From NCBI RefSeq assembly GCF_009914055.1, contig NZ_CP028271.1, forward strand, positions 3,534,001 through 3,598,000: a DNA stretch of 64,000 bases, in the 5' to 3' direction. This DNA is from Mixta intestinalis (lineage in GTDB: Bacteria; Pseudomonadota; Gammaproteobacteria; Enterobacterales; Enterobacteriaceae). Below, one piece after another: positions 27,418 through 36,201 of the stretch. The notes under the pieces were generated by a model that saw only the letters and a program-made list of their open reading frames with translations, had not been told where the DNA came from and made no database searches. The position numbers were made by a program, and so were the translations under genes. Position 1 is the stretch's first letter; each line of letters starts with the position of its first letter.

Positions 27418-28380
27418 TTAATAAAGTTTTTTCGCCGTTTCCAGCCAGTCGCCCTTAAACGGACGTTTCATGTTTTCAATGGCATCGATGATGTCGTGAT
27501 GCACCATTTTTTCATTCTGGATACCGACACAGCGACCGCCGTAGCCCTGTAGCAGCAGCTCAATCGCATAAGCACCCATACGGGAAGCCAGAATACGGTC
27601 ATAGGCTACCGGCGCACCACCACGCTGGATGTGGCCCAGCACCGTCGCACGGGTTTCGCGTTTGGTTTCTGACTCGATATATTTAGCCAGCTCATCGATA
27701 TCACAGATATGCTCGGTGATCGCAACGATGGCGTGTTTTTTACCTTTCGCGATACCGGCCTTAATCTCTGCCACCAGCTCTTCGCGAGTATAAGGAATTT
27801 CTGGCAGTACGATGAATTCACAACCGCCAGCAATCGCCGCCGCCAGCGTCAGATCGCCACAGTAACGGCCCATCACTTCCACGATGGAGATGCGCTGATG
27901 TGAAGAAGAGGTGTCACGCAGGCGGTCAATTGCCTCAACCACGGTTTCCAGCGCGGTAAAGTAACCAATAGTGTAATCGGTACCGGCAACGTCGTTATCG
28001 ATAGTGCCCGGCAGACCGATGCAGGGGAAGCCCATCTCGGTCAGGCGTTTCGCGCCCATATAAGAGCCGTCACCACCAATAACAACCAGCGCATCAATAT
28101 TGCGCTTTTTCATGTTCTCGATAGCAACTTTGCGCGTTTCTTCGTTACGGAACTCAGGAAAACGCGCGGAACCCAGGAAAGTACCGCCGCGGTTAATCAT
28201 GTCAGAAACGCTATAGCGGTCCAGATCGATCATGCGGTCTTCATACAAGCCGAGATAGCCATCATAAATGCCACATACTTCCAGACCTTCGCTCAGGGCT
28301 GAGCGCACTACACCGCGAATTGCTGCGTTCATCCCTGGGGCGTCGCCGCCGCTTGTCAGTACACCGATTTTCTTGATCAT
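27418..28380 (-). CDS. pfkA: 6-phosphofructokinase I
   Basis: 320 residues from the ATG at 28380 (MIKKIGVLTSGGDAPGMNAAIR). The ATP loop GGDGSYMGAKRLTE is near residue 102 and the catalytic segment PGTIDNDVAGTDYTIG, with Asp127 in TIDND, near residue 123. It commits fructose 6-phosphate to glycolysis, activated by ADP and inhibited by phosphoenolpyruvate. The upstream extension to 28452 is not supported by the family length. It is transcribed in the same direction as fieF, 213 bases downstream of it. Confidence 0.98.
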   Translation of the reverse strand: MIKKIGVLTSGGDAPGMNAAIRGVVRSALSEGLEVCGIYDGYLGLYEDRMIDLDRYSVSDMINRGGTFLGSARFPEFRNEETRKVAIENMKKRNIDALVVIGGDGSYMGAKRLTEMGFPCIGLPGTIDNDVAGTDYTIGYFTALETVVEAIDRLRDTSSSHQRISIVEVMGRYCGDLTLAAAIAGGCEFIVLPEIPYTREELVAEIKAGIAKGKKHAIVAITEHICDIDELAKYIESETKRETRATVLGHIQRGGAPVAYDRILASRMGAYAIELLLQGYGGRCVGIQNEKMVHHDIIDAIENMKRPFKGDWLETAKKLY

Positions 28381-28593
28381 GGCTACCTCTGGACTCAATA
28401 CTTGATGTGAATTCGTTACGCCGGGAGAGTTCGACGCCCGCTTAGTGCCCAATCTTACCGACTCATAATGGCAAATAGTATATCAAACCTCTGCTGCTGA
28501 ATTGATTCAGGTCAGACAATTTCTGGTAATCTTTACGCAAACGGGCCCGTTGCCGTGAACTAAAGATAGATCGATATTATTTCACATTTCTGG

Positions 28594-29490
28594 TTATAAA
28601 AAACCCTGTGGCTCGGTTCTTGCCACTGAACAGGGATCCTGATGAATAATCACGTCAGAACCGGGAAACTCCGTCAACAGCGCTTGTTCAACCTGTTCGG
28701 CAATACGATGCGCCTGAAACAGAGGCAGGTTATCATCGATTTCCAGATGTACCTGAATAAAGCGGGTCGGCCCTGACTGGCGGGTACGTAAATCATGCGC
28801 GCCATGTACGCCAGGCCAGGTGGTAACGATAGTAACAATACGCTGTCGTTCTTCATCTGGCAGAGCACGATCGAGCAGCGACTGTACGGCATCGTAGCCC
28901 ATTCGCAGCGCGCTAAACAGAATCCATACGCCGATACCTAACGCAAAGATCGCATCAGCACGGGAGAAGCCGTACCAGCTCAACGCCAGCGCCAGCAAAA
29001 TCGCCCCGTTCATTAGCACATCAGATTGATAGTGCAGCATATCGGCGCGAATCGCCTGGCTGTGCGTTTTGCGCACAACCCAGCGCTGAAAAGCCACCAA
29101 CAGCAGTGTAGAAACCAGCGCGGCTAACGTTACTACCATGCCAACCAGCGGCGCATGCAACGTTTCAGGACGCGCCAGATGTTGCAGACCGGTAAGGAAC
29201 AGAAACAGCGCGGAGCCGGAAATAAACATACTTTGCGCCAGCGCCGCCAGCGACTCCGCCTTGCCGTGCCCAAAAGTATGCTTGGCATCCGCAGGCTGTA
29301 ATGAATAGCGCACCACGAACAGGTTAGTTAGCGAAGCGGCGATATCCACCAGCGAATCCACCAACGCAGCCAGCAGGCTTACCGAGCCGGTATACCACCA
29401 GGCAAAAATCTTAATCAGCAGCAGCACCGACGCCAGCACCGTCGCCGCCAGCGCAGCACGGTTAACCAGCCGTGCGTAGGAAGCTATCAT
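28594..29490 (-). CDS. fieF: Cation diffusion facilitator FieF (ferrous iron/zinc exporter)
   Basis: 298 residues from the ATG at 29490 (MIASYARLVNRAALAATVLA). Six membrane helices and the transport-site residues are present: ALVDSLVDIAAS (the DxxxD pair) and DMLHYQSDVLMNG (the HxxxD pair). The cytoplasmic dimerisation domain (ALPDEERQRIVTIVTTWPGV) follows. It exports zinc, cadmium or iron by proton antiport. In E. coli cpxP lies directly upstream; here two tandem prophages intervene and cpxP must lie beyond the right edge. Confidence 0.96.
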   Translation of the reverse strand: MIASYARLVNRAALAATVLASVLLLIKIFAWWYTGSVSLLAALVDSLVDIAASLTNLFVVRYSLQPADAKHTFGHGKAESLAALAQSMFISGSALFLFLTGLQHLARPETLHAPLVGMVVTLAALVSTLLLVAFQRWVVRKTHSQAIRADMLHYQSDVLMNGAILLALALSWYGFSRADAIFALGIGVWILFSALRMGYDAVQSLLDRALPDEERQRIVTIVTTWPGVHGAHDLRTRQSGPTRFIQVHLEIDDNLPLFQAHRIAEQVEQALLTEFPGSDVIIHQDPCSVARTEPQGFL

Positions 29491-29646
29491 GCATACCCCA
29501 TGAAACAGAAAAGCCAAATATAAGAACAGTATGGCAAAAATGGACAGGTCGGTCGTAGCGTATCGTCAACAAAGCGACGTGGCGTATGGTTTACCAGGGA
29601 ATGCCGATGAGGGAAATCGAAATATGAGGGAAATCGAAAAAAGAAT

Positions 29647-29689
29647 AAAAAAAACCCCCGCATCATGCGGGGGAAGACAGGGATGGTGA
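29647..29689 (-). ncRNA. cpxQ: CpxQ sRNA 3' end remnant (host terminator)
   Basis: Read on the minus strand this is ACCATCCCTGTCTTCCCC followed by a 7-bp GC hairpin with loop ATGAT and an eight-T tail. That matches, from memory, the 3' half of E. coli CpxQ, the sRNA cut from the cpxP 3' UTR, which precedes fieF in the same direction. Its 5' half and the cpxP gene have been displaced by prophage insertion, so this copy is promoterless unless read from the prophage. Confidence 0.6.
29647..29689. other. attL of prophage 1
   Basis: The last 20 bases, GGGGAAGACAGGGATGGTGA (29670-29689), recur exactly at 59141-59160. The preceding 23 bases are also nearly the same, differing only in two base pairs of the hairpin. 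Left of it is host DNA (fieF); right of it is phage DNA. The recombination core should lie in the shared 20 bases. Confidence 0.85.
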
Positions 29690-29738
29690 TTTAATTTTTA
29701 CTGTATCTTAATGAAGAAAAAGGATTTTCTTCTTACGA

Positions 29739-29760
29739 TGTCCACATATCGTCCACACAT
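29739..29760. promoter_or_regulatory. Integrase arm-type sites, left arm of prophage 1
   Basis: Two GTCCACA repeats at 29740-29746 and 29751-29757, 11 bases apart, 50 bases inside attL. The same pair with the same 11-base spacing recurs beside the integrase gene at the other end (59015-59032). Paired direct repeats flanking the core on both arms are what a P2-type integrase binds. Confidence 0.6.
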
Positions 29761-29792
29761 CAAAAGCTGCGGCCATCGCGCCGCGCCGGATT

Positions 29793-29812
29793 CCCCCGCA
29801 ATTTTGCGGGGG
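29793..29812. repeat. Perfect palindrome, candidate cos region of prophage 1
   Basis: CCCCCGCAA TT TTGCGGGGG is a perfect inverted repeat. Followed by AGTTTTGCACCGC it resembles the GC-rich cohesive-end region of P2 (GGCGGGGAAAGCAC). It lies between the last tail gene and att, where HP1-type phages keep cos. It has no T tract, so it is not a normal terminator. Confidence 0.3.
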
Positions 29813-29839
29813 AGTTTTGCACCGCAATACGGATCCTTT

Positions 29840-30160
29840 CATCATTCAAATGCGCAGCGATTTGCAAAACCTAAAACCGGGGAAACATGCTGCAAACCCG
29901 CACCGCAGAAGGCTTAAAGCATTCTGCGCAAGAATATCCTCACCCTTTAACATGCCGTTTTGATCGTCACAGAATTAGAAATGATCCTTTCAAAAACATC
30001 AACTTAAACAGCAAGTTGGATGATGGCGATTTGGAGTTTTTTGCAATCCGCTGCAAAAGCTTGCGCATTGTGCAAACACCTGCTGACGACACAAGCCCAG
30101 CAGCGGCGCGGGCTGACGGCCTGATTTGCGCAAAAATTCTTTTGCAAAAATTTTTAGATC
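29840..30160. repeat. Cluster of TTGCAAA/TTGCGCA repeats
   Basis: At least nine short units of the form YTGCAAA or YTGCGCA occur at about 29861, 29890, 29924, 30041, 30051, 30061, 30070, 30125 and 30141. The stretch has no gene; the frames that are open here look like no known protein. It may be a protein-binding array, for example for terminase at cos. Confidence 0.4.
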
Positions 30161-30260
30161 CAAATAGCGCAGGCGGGTGCGGTGTAGCGCCGTTTCCGTC
30201 TCGGATACGCTTTCGTCTGCGCTCTGTCGCTTCGTCTGCGGGGCGTGATTGAACGAACGC

Positions 30261-30285
30261 AAAAAAGGCCGAACGTTATCGGCCT
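30261..30285 (-). terminator. Terminator of the prophage 1 late tail operon
   Basis: On the minus strand: stem AGGCCGA / TCGGCCT and a T6 run, 69 bases beyond the stop of the last tail gene. Confidence 0.8.
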
Positions 30286-30353
30286 GGGGTTTCTGCGCTT
30301 GATGTGGGGCATTTTGTGGCGTCTGGTGACGCAGTGATTTTGCCTGCTTTCCG

Positions 30354-32078
30354 TCAGGCAATCAGAGGGCTGTATTTCGCTTTTAAATTGCTCGCCTTTG
30401 TGGCTGTCCCAGTAAACTGTGATGCCTGTCCACTGGTGCTAACGCTTGGGTGCGTGTGCGTCGCGCATATCTGCGCTAGTTCGTGGACCACGTCCAGTGT
30501 GTCAGTCAGCAACGTAAGGACGTTAATTTCCTCGCTGCCCAGCTTAACGGATGCCCCGATCAGCTCCTGCGCAGCAGCAACGCTTTTTCGAATACCGGTG
30601 ATTTTCTCAGTAAGAGATCCGCCGATGCTGACCGTTGCATCACTCTGGATTTTATCATTCAGCTTGCCGCCTACTTCCCGTTTCACATCCCCACCAACGC
30701 TTACAGCGTTGTTCTGACCGCATGAAATCGTCAGATTGCTGGACGTGCCTACGCTGTAATCACCTTCGCTGATATGCACCACCGCACCGGCCAGTAGCGT
30801 GGTTGTTCCCAGCACTGTGGTTTTATCCGTCGCCTGGACGATGGTTTCACGCACAACCAGCTTTCGCGTTTCATTGTCGGCGGTGATCTCGCGAGTCATT
30901 GAATTTTCGCGGATAGACTGGTCTGTCTGACGTTCCCAGTCTCCAGCCACCGTCACGCGTTGCGATACGCCATCGCGCTGCTGTTGCAGCTGTTCTCCTG
31001 GCTTTACAGCTGGCAGGCTTTGCCCCTGCGGCATAATCTGGCGCACAAACGGCTTATCGGGGCGGCCTTCTACGAATCCCACCTCAACCAGTGTACCGGG
31101 CGGGGGAAACTGAAACATGCCGGATTCGTTCCCGGCCATTGGCACCGGCAACGGCACGGCGGGATAAACCGGCGTGTTAACGGCAGGGTTGCCGTTTTCA
31201 TCCAGCAATTGCAGATCGACCGCATAGCGTGGGCGAAACGGATCAGCGATGTTTCCGCCTGAAACGTCTTCACTGGGTGCCTCAACTCTTGCAATTTTGG
31301 GCAGATGAAGACCCGACGCCAGCTCCGGGTAGGCGCTTTCAATCTGGCGCTGAATGGGGGATTTCTGCAATGGTTTGCTGGTTGCCTTATTGCGCGGTAA
31401 CCATGTGATCGTCATATCGTCGTTGTTTAACTGGACCTGGCTCAGACGCTGGCCGTTAACCTCTACACCGGGTCGCAGACTTTGGATCATCGGCACAACC
31501 ATTGAATTACCGGCCGCAGATGCCTGGCTAAATTCGTGCGGGATTTCCACCGGTTTCCCGGCGAAAAGACTATGCTCTGCGGCACCCACGAAAACCGCAC
31601 CATCCGGCAATTGATACCAGACGTAATCTGCGATCGAAAATACGCGGCCCAGACTGGCTAAAAGCTGATAGCCGGTGCCACTATGGGTAAAGTGCGGGAC
31701 AGGTGTATCGGCATACGCCGCGCCAGCAGGAGGCGAAACGGTCAGCCCGCTTTGCTCGGTGATCCAGTCAGTAATCTGGCGCAGCGTAGGGTGCTGAAAA
31801 CTACACGGCCATAATTTATCAAACACGCCGACCAGCTCGCGCACGAATAAACGGCATGTACCGTTGTCGGCAGGCTGCGATCGCTCAACGTACCCGGTAA
31901 ACCAGCGCAAAACCAGACCATCATAACCGACGTCCAAACGCACCATTTTACCGGTGTAATCCGTTTCAGTGCTGGCGGTAATGAATCCCCGGCCGCAGGC
32001 GTTCAGCTCCAGCATGATATTGCAGTCAACCAGATGTGACTGGTCGCCGGACAAAAAAAGTCGCTTGATCGGCTTCAT
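30354..32078 (-). CDS. Phage baseplate hub/spike protein (gpD-gpV-like fusion)
   Basis: 574 residues. The N-terminal third resembles the gpD/gp27 hub fold (LVDCNIMLELNACGRGFITAS; LRQITDWITEQSGLTVS). A VgrG/gp5-type OB segment follows (PFRPRYAVDLQLLDENGNPA; FQFPPPGTLVEVGFVEGRPD). The last part has repetitive beta-helix character (ISEGDYSVGTSSNLTISC; VSVGGDVKREVGGKL). It is the last gene of the late operon, as in HP1-type phages, where one protein combines hub and membrane-piercing spike. Assignment is by motif and position. Confidence 0.75.
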   Translation of the reverse strand: MKPIKRLFLSGDQSHLVDCNIMLELNACGRGFITASTETDYTGKMVRLDVGYDGLVLRWFTGYVERSQPADNGTCRLFVRELVGVFDKLWPCSFQHPTLRQITDWITEQSGLTVSPPAGAAYADTPVPHFTHSGTGYQLLASLGRVFSIADYVWYQLPDGAVFVGAAEHSLFAGKPVEIPHEFSQASAAGNSMVVPMIQSLRPGVEVNGQRLSQVQLNNDDMTITWLPRNKATSKPLQKSPIQRQIESAYPELASGLHLPKIARVEAPSEDVSGGNIADPFRPRYAVDLQLLDENGNPAVNTPVYPAVPLPVPMAGNESGMFQFPPPGTLVEVGFVEGRPDKPFVRQIMPQGQSLPAVKPGEQLQQQRDGVSQRVTVAGDWERQTDQSIRENSMTREITADNETRKLVVRETIVQATDKTTVLGTTTLLAGAVVHISEGDYSVGTSSNLTISCGQNNAVSVGGDVKREVGGKLNDKIQSDATVSIGGSLTEKITGIRKSVAAAQELIGASVKLGSEEINVLTLLTDTLDVVHELAQICATHTHPSVSTSGQASQFTGTATKASNLKAKYSPLIA

Positions 32079-32085
32079 TGCTCAT

Positions 32086-32619
32086 TCACCCCAGCGCGTC
32101 ATTGATGGGTTTCAAAACTTTTTGTTCAAACCAGCTCATTTTTTCTGGTGGTTCATCAGCGACGGCAGCACCTGCCGCTGCCGTCTGTTTTGTGCTGGTT
32201 GTGGCATTACTTTTCCGTGCCTGCCGTTTTTCCGGCACGCTGTTTTTTTCACGCAGGGTAAAACTTACCTGCCACGCGAGACGGTCTTCCTGTGGAACGG
32301 CATCAATTTGCCCTGTAAATGTGGCTTCGCGGAAATTGATCGCCGCCGCCGTTGCATTGGCAACGCGATAGGTTTTTAACGCGCCACTGGCGGCTGTAGC
32401 TGATGCAAGCTGAAAAAGGCGTTGCAGAATGGTTTCATCTTCAAAGGTGATAAGGCCGGAAACCCGCAACTCTTTTGCCTTAATCCCCTGCTCTGAATTG
32501 TCAGTGCTTGATGTCTGCCCTGACTGGTCCTTTTCCTGAAACTGCATGGATGGCGAGACCATCATGTTTTGCATGGCGATTCCTTCGCCATCAAGTGCGA
32601 GCAATGCTGTCTGGCTCAT
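32086..32619 (-). CDS. HP1-type baseplate/tail protein (gpU-like position)
   Basis: 177 residues starting MSQTALLALDGEGIAMQNMM. It contains RVSGLITFEDETILQRLFQ and a middle stretch on inputs to an equation-like beta domain (REATFTGQIDAVPQEDRLAW), and ends in WFEQKVLKPINDALG. I recognise it only as the protein that precedes the hub in HP1/K139-like phages. The P2 counterpart by position is gpU, the tail terminator. It overlaps the next upstream gene by 29 bases, which implies translational coupling. No enzymatic motif is seen. Confidence 0.55.
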   Translation of the reverse strand: MSQTALLALDGEGIAMQNMMVSPSMQFQEKDQSGQTSSTDNSEQGIKAKELRVSGLITFEDETILQRLFQLASATAASGALKTYRVANATAAAINFREATFTGQIDAVPQEDRLAWQVSFTLREKNSVPEKRQARKSNATTSTKQTAAAGAAVADEPPEKMSWFEQKVLKPINDALG

Positions 32620-33313
32620 GGATCATTTTTCCTAAATCAGCAAGGCAATCTCCAACGAACATCACCGCAGCAGTATGCACCGCCGTAAGCCGGGGGATGT
32701 CGTTAATCATCTCAGCAGCAGCAATCCGATAGCTTCCCGTAAACCTGAACGTCCAGGCGTTCGCGCTGGCGGTTTTCAATTCATCAAGCGACTGGTTTAG
32801 CGAGGCCAGCAAATTCGCCCGCAACTGAATAAATCCAGCAATCTGTGTTTGCAGCCCAGCAACAGACATGCTCGCCGCAGCAGCCAGCTGGGCAGCGGCA
32901 ACACGCTGCGCATTAATGGCTAATCGGTTGGTTGCAACAGATAAGGGCGCGGCGGCCGGTAGTGTGGTAACTTTCGCTGGCAACTGCATTTTGACTGTGC
33001 TGAGTTCTGCCGCCGCGGCCGCCATACGGCTGACCTGGGTAAATACCGGCACAGGGAAAACCGCGGCCAAACCGTTTAACGCCTGCATAAAGACACTATG
33101 GGTAGTTTCAGCAATCATCATTACGATCACATCGCCCTGCCCGCCGCTGGCGGACAGCTTTTTAGCCAGCCAAGCCAGCGCATTGGCCGGGCTCAGGTAG
33201 CCGCCAGACTCCATAGACTGTCCAAGTCCATAAATCCACGGATGTGCCGGAATAACTGAACACTCCACATCCGCCATATCATCGGCAATTTTAATCACTG
33301 AGTCCTGCCACAT
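32591..33313 (-). CDS. Phage structural protein of unknown function (HP1 type)
   Basis: 240 residues. The N-terminal part includes WIYGLGQSMESGGYLSPANALAWL; the middle is Ala-rich and helical (AAAAAELSTVKMQLPAK; AAQLAAAASMSVAGLQTQI), then AWTFRFTGSYRIAAAEMI. Its position between the tail fiber assembly gene and the gpU-position gene matches an HP1-group late gene of unknown role. It is probably a virion or assembly component, since it lies inside the late tail operon with one-base overlap to its neighbour. Confidence 0.55.
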   Translation of the reverse strand: MWQDSVIKIADDMADVECSVIPAHPWIYGLGQSMESGGYLSPANALAWLAKKLSASGGQGDVIVMMIAETTHSVFMQALNGLAAVFPVPVFTQVSRMAAAAAELSTVKMQLPAKVTTLPAAAPLSVATNRLAINAQRVAAAQLAAAASMSVAGLQTQIAGFIQLRANLLASLNQSLDELKTASANAWTFRFTGSYRIAAAEMINDIPRLTAVHTAAVMFVGDCLADLGKMIHEPDSIART

Positions 33314-33840
33314 TACTGAGGCACCTCCGGCCAGGCGATATCGGGCGCGACGCTGGTATCAACGCGGTTCAGCAGTACGCGATATTTTTTCCAAGCGGTC
33401 AGCAGTGCGATTTCCTCATCAGTCGCCATATCAAGATCCGCGGCATCCTGAAGCGGTGCGATAGTCTCAGTGGCGTCATCCAGCAACTGACGTTTTTTAC
33501 TCTCTGCCTGCTGCTTTAATTCCTCGGTTGTATATTCATACGCAGTTATTTTTTTGCCGTCGAATACCCAGCGTCCGCTGTTAAAAAAATCATCAGGAAT
33601 GGCATCTTTTTTGATTTCAGCAACTGATAGTCCAACAGGCGCCAGCGCCGACGCATCAAATGATGCTGAAATAATTAATCCACTGGCATCACAGGCGATT
33701 TTTAACGTATCAACAGAAAATTGCGACTGAATATCATACCAGTCATTACCGTTTTCATCCCGATAAAACCGAATCCCAATTTCCGTTAATTCTGATTTAT
33801 CACCGGGAATATAAAGCGAAAAGTTTTTAAAAAAATTCAT
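33313..33840 (-). CDS. Tail fiber assembly protein (Tfa/gpG-like)
   Basis: 175 residues. The C-terminal half has the family pattern EYTTEELKQQAESKKRQLLDDA and ALLTAWKKYRVLLNRVDTS, ending APDIAWPEVPQ, which is typical of caudoviral tail fiber assembly chaperones. It lies directly after the fiber gene, with a 9-base gap, as usual for fiber-chaperone pairs. It helps the fiber fold and trimerise. Its base composition is more AT-rich than the tail genes upstream, as is common for exchangeable host-range modules. Confidence 0.85.
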   Translation of the reverse strand: MNFFKNFSLYIPGDKSELTEIGIRFYRDENGNDWYDIQSQFSVDTLKIACDASGLIISASFDASALAPVGLSVAEIKKDAIPDDFFNSGRWVFDGKKITAYEYTTEELKQQAESKKRQLLDDATETIAPLQDAADLDMATDEEIALLTAWKKYRVLLNRVDTSVAPDIAWPEVPQ

Positions 33841-33849
33841 TCTATACCC

Positions 33850-35607
33850 TTATGCTGATACCGCATTATGCCATGTGCCATTAATTAAATACTGCAACGG
33901 GCGCATTCGATAACTGCCATCATTGGCTCCAAAATCGCCGCCCATCGTCAGAACATAGCCGCTCTGATCGGTCAGGTTGCCATTGCCATTAGATACGTCT
34001 TTTGCAGCGCCCAGCCTGACGGCTGTAACGGCTGTTTTTTTTGACTGATACAACGAGTCGAAATTAGAATAATCTGTCGGGACAAAACGCGTTGACGACA
34101 AAACATCACGCCCATTAGACGGATATATTTTAACAGCACCGTCAGCAGCTAATAATATATGATTTCCACCCTTATAGCTTACAAAACTAACGTCAAATGT
34201 TGCTCCGCCGCGGCCTATATAATACAAATTACTTTTATCGTAATCTTGCCCCAAAATATACACCGCCTGATTTTGCGTCTCACTCCTGATAAGTAAAGGC
34301 GCTCCATTTTTAATAATACCAACGGCCCCGTTTATTGTCCCACCCACGTTACTGATATCATACCCCCACGACGACCATGCGAAATCCGTACTGGCGGTTT
34401 TGTTATAATATCGGCGGTAAACGACATTGCTCATATACGGTCTGAATTCCTGCGTACAGCCGTCCGGCCCGTTCGCACCATTTTGAAAAACTAACAGGGC
34501 GCCAGCTGAGGCTACAGGATAATTTAATTCTGGCGTGGCGTTTACAATCGTTGACTGATACCAGAACCCGTATTTTGACCCGGTAATATCATTCAAATTC
34601 ATATCGTTGAGACTGCCGCGTGCCGGTACAGCGCCCACATCAGCAAATCCGATATTATCCAGTAATGCCAGTTTTCCCAGCTGCAGGTTTTCGCGGGCAC
34701 GTTCAACGTCAGGCAGATCGCCCAGATTACGGTCCTGTCGTAAATAAACATTACGCGCCTGCTGCTCACTCAGCGTCCCCCGCGGACGCAGATCGGTGAT
34801 ATTCCCGTCGGCGTCAATGCTCGCCAGCGCAAACACATAGTGCGGTATACCGTCGATTTCATAGTCTGACAGGCTGGCAGCCACCGTAATTTTCGGCTCT
34901 ACAGCCCAGGCGCTGGTCAGCGTGCCGCGCCAGCTGACGTCCAGCCAGACTTTAACCGGCCTGGTTGTCACCGTAATATTCTGATTTTCCGCCAGCTCGG
35001 CGCGCAGGCCTGCCACGTAACCGGAACCACTGGTGACGAAATACTGCGAGCCGGTTTTGCCGACCAGCCAGCCATTGCCAAAAAATGCCCCGGCGCCGTA
35101 AATATCGATGTTTTCCAGGCGCTGGCGCTCATCCATGCCCGCCATGCGGGCAGTAAAATCAATCTGCCACGTCTCCGCAGGCGTATCGATGGCCGTTTCG
35201 GTCTGCGCGCCGTTGAACTCCATCAGAAACGAGCGCGTCAGCACGTTGCCCTGCTGGCCCGCCGTGGTTTTGATTTTCTGCTGCAGCGGGGCGTGAACAA
35301 TCATCGCCAGCGTGCCGCTGTTCCTGTTAACCAGACCTATCCAATTGAAGGCGAAATCGCCAGTTTCGGCACCCAGCACCACCGAATAAACCACGGCATT
35401 TTCATTCACCACGCCCGTACGGCTGACCGCCTGGCGATGCACAATCTGCACAGCATCCGGCAGGACTTCGTTACGGTCAATCGGTGCGTCGGTATCGAGG
35501 TCCGGCACGTTGGCGAAAACAAATTCGTCCAGCGTGACCGCCTCGCCGCTGACGGCCTGCGCCGCTTTCCACCGCTCAAAAGCTGTTGTAATGACTGTCT
35601 GACTCAT
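33850..35607 (-). CDS. Tail fiber protein (gpH-like)
   Basis: 585 residues. The N terminus is the conserved phage tail-collar/gpH attachment domain (TVITTAFERWKAAQAVSGEAVTLDEF; FANVPDLDTDAP; NWIGLVNRNSGTLAMIVHAP). The middle carries the gpH-type segment (LSEQQARNVYLRQDRNLGDLP). The C-terminal third (from about 350) is unlike the front and more AT-rich, consistent with a swapped receptor-binding tip, ending LQYLINGTWHNAVSA. It should decide host range. It overlaps nothing; 9 bases separate it from gene I. Confidence 0.88.
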   Translation of the reverse strand: MSQTVITTAFERWKAAQAVSGEAVTLDEFVFANVPDLDTDAPIDRNEVLPDAVQIVHRQAVSRTGVVNENAVVYSVVLGAETGDFAFNWIGLVNRNSGTLAMIVHAPLQQKIKTTAGQQGNVLTRSFLMEFNGAQTETAIDTPAETWQIDFTARMAGMDERQRLENIDIYGAGAFFGNGWLVGKTGSQYFVTSGSGYVAGLRAELAENQNITVTTRPVKVWLDVSWRGTLTSAWAVEPKITVAASLSDYEIDGIPHYVFALASIDADGNITDLRPRGTLSEQQARNVYLRQDRNLGDLPDVERARENLQLGKLALLDNIGFADVGAVPARGSLNDMNLNDITGSKYGFWYQSTIVNATPELNYPVASAGALLVFQNGANGPDGCTQEFRPYMSNVVYRRYYNKTASTDFAWSSWGYDISNVGGTINGAVGIIKNGAPLLIRSETQNQAVYILGQDYDKSNLYYIGRGGATFDVSFVSYKGGNHILLAADGAVKIYPSNGRDVLSSTRFVPTDYSNFDSLYQSKKTAVTAVRLGAAKDVSNGNGNLTDQSGYVLTMGGDFGANDGSYRMRPLQYLINGTWHNAVSA

Positions 35608-35616
35608 TTCCTGCTC

Positions 35617-36201
35617 CTACATTTTTGCGCCGAAAATCGCGCTCGTGTCCGTGTCCGCCAGCCGTGCCGGGTAGCAGACATATTCCCCCTGGTCCCAGCC
35701 CGCGCGCAGCGCCAGCCCGCTGACCGTCATTACCTCAAACTGATAGCGGCGGCAGGTGCGGCCATATTTGCGGATGATTTCCAGCAGGAGATCGCTGTTT
35801 TCTGCAACCTGGCTGTCAGTAACGCGAACGGTAATAACGTCCCAGTCCAGCCCGTCCTGCCGCTCCAGTAACTCGACATAGCCAATGCCCAGGCGCTCAA
35901 AAATGGCGATAAATCCCGCAATTTCACCGGCCTGTTGCGCATTGATGAATGCATACGCCACGCGCTTGCGGTACAGGCTCAGCGGTTCGCCATCAAAACG
36001 GGTAATGTCACGCTCCCATGCAATCAGGTTTAACAGCGGCTCAGCACATGACAGCGGATCAAACTGCCGTAACGGCCATGTGAGCCACTCATACACCTTC
36101 GTCCAGAACGTTACGCAGGCACGCAGGAGCTTTGCAGGCTCGCCTTTATCCATCCATGACGGCAATTTCAGGCTAGCCAGCAGTCGGGAAAACTCAGTCA
36201 T
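35617..36201 (-). CDS. Baseplate protein gpI-like
   Basis: 194 residues with the gpI/DUF2313-type pattern: RACVTFWTKVYEWLTWPLRQ, then DPLSCAEPLLNLIAWERDI and LYRKRVAYAFINAQQAGEIAG. In P2 gpI is a baseplate wedge component beside gpJ. It overlaps the J-like gene by 8 bases and lies before the fiber gene, the same order (J-I-H) as P2. Confidence 0.85.
   Translation of the reverse strand: MTEFSRLLASLKLPSWMDKGEPAKLLRACVTFWTKVYEWLTWPLRQFDPLSCAEPLLNLIAWERDITRFDGEPLSLYRKRVAYAFINAQQAGEIAGFIAIFERLGIGYVELLERQDGLDWDVITVRVTDSQVAENSDLLLEIIRKYGRTCRRYQFEVMTVSGLALRAGWDQGEYVCYPARLADTDTSAIFGAKM

Noticed and set aside
29887..30361. Open frames of 120-121 codons on both strands right of attL
   Set aside because: No known motif, low-complexity Arg/Ser-rich translations, and they cover the repeat array and the late terminator.
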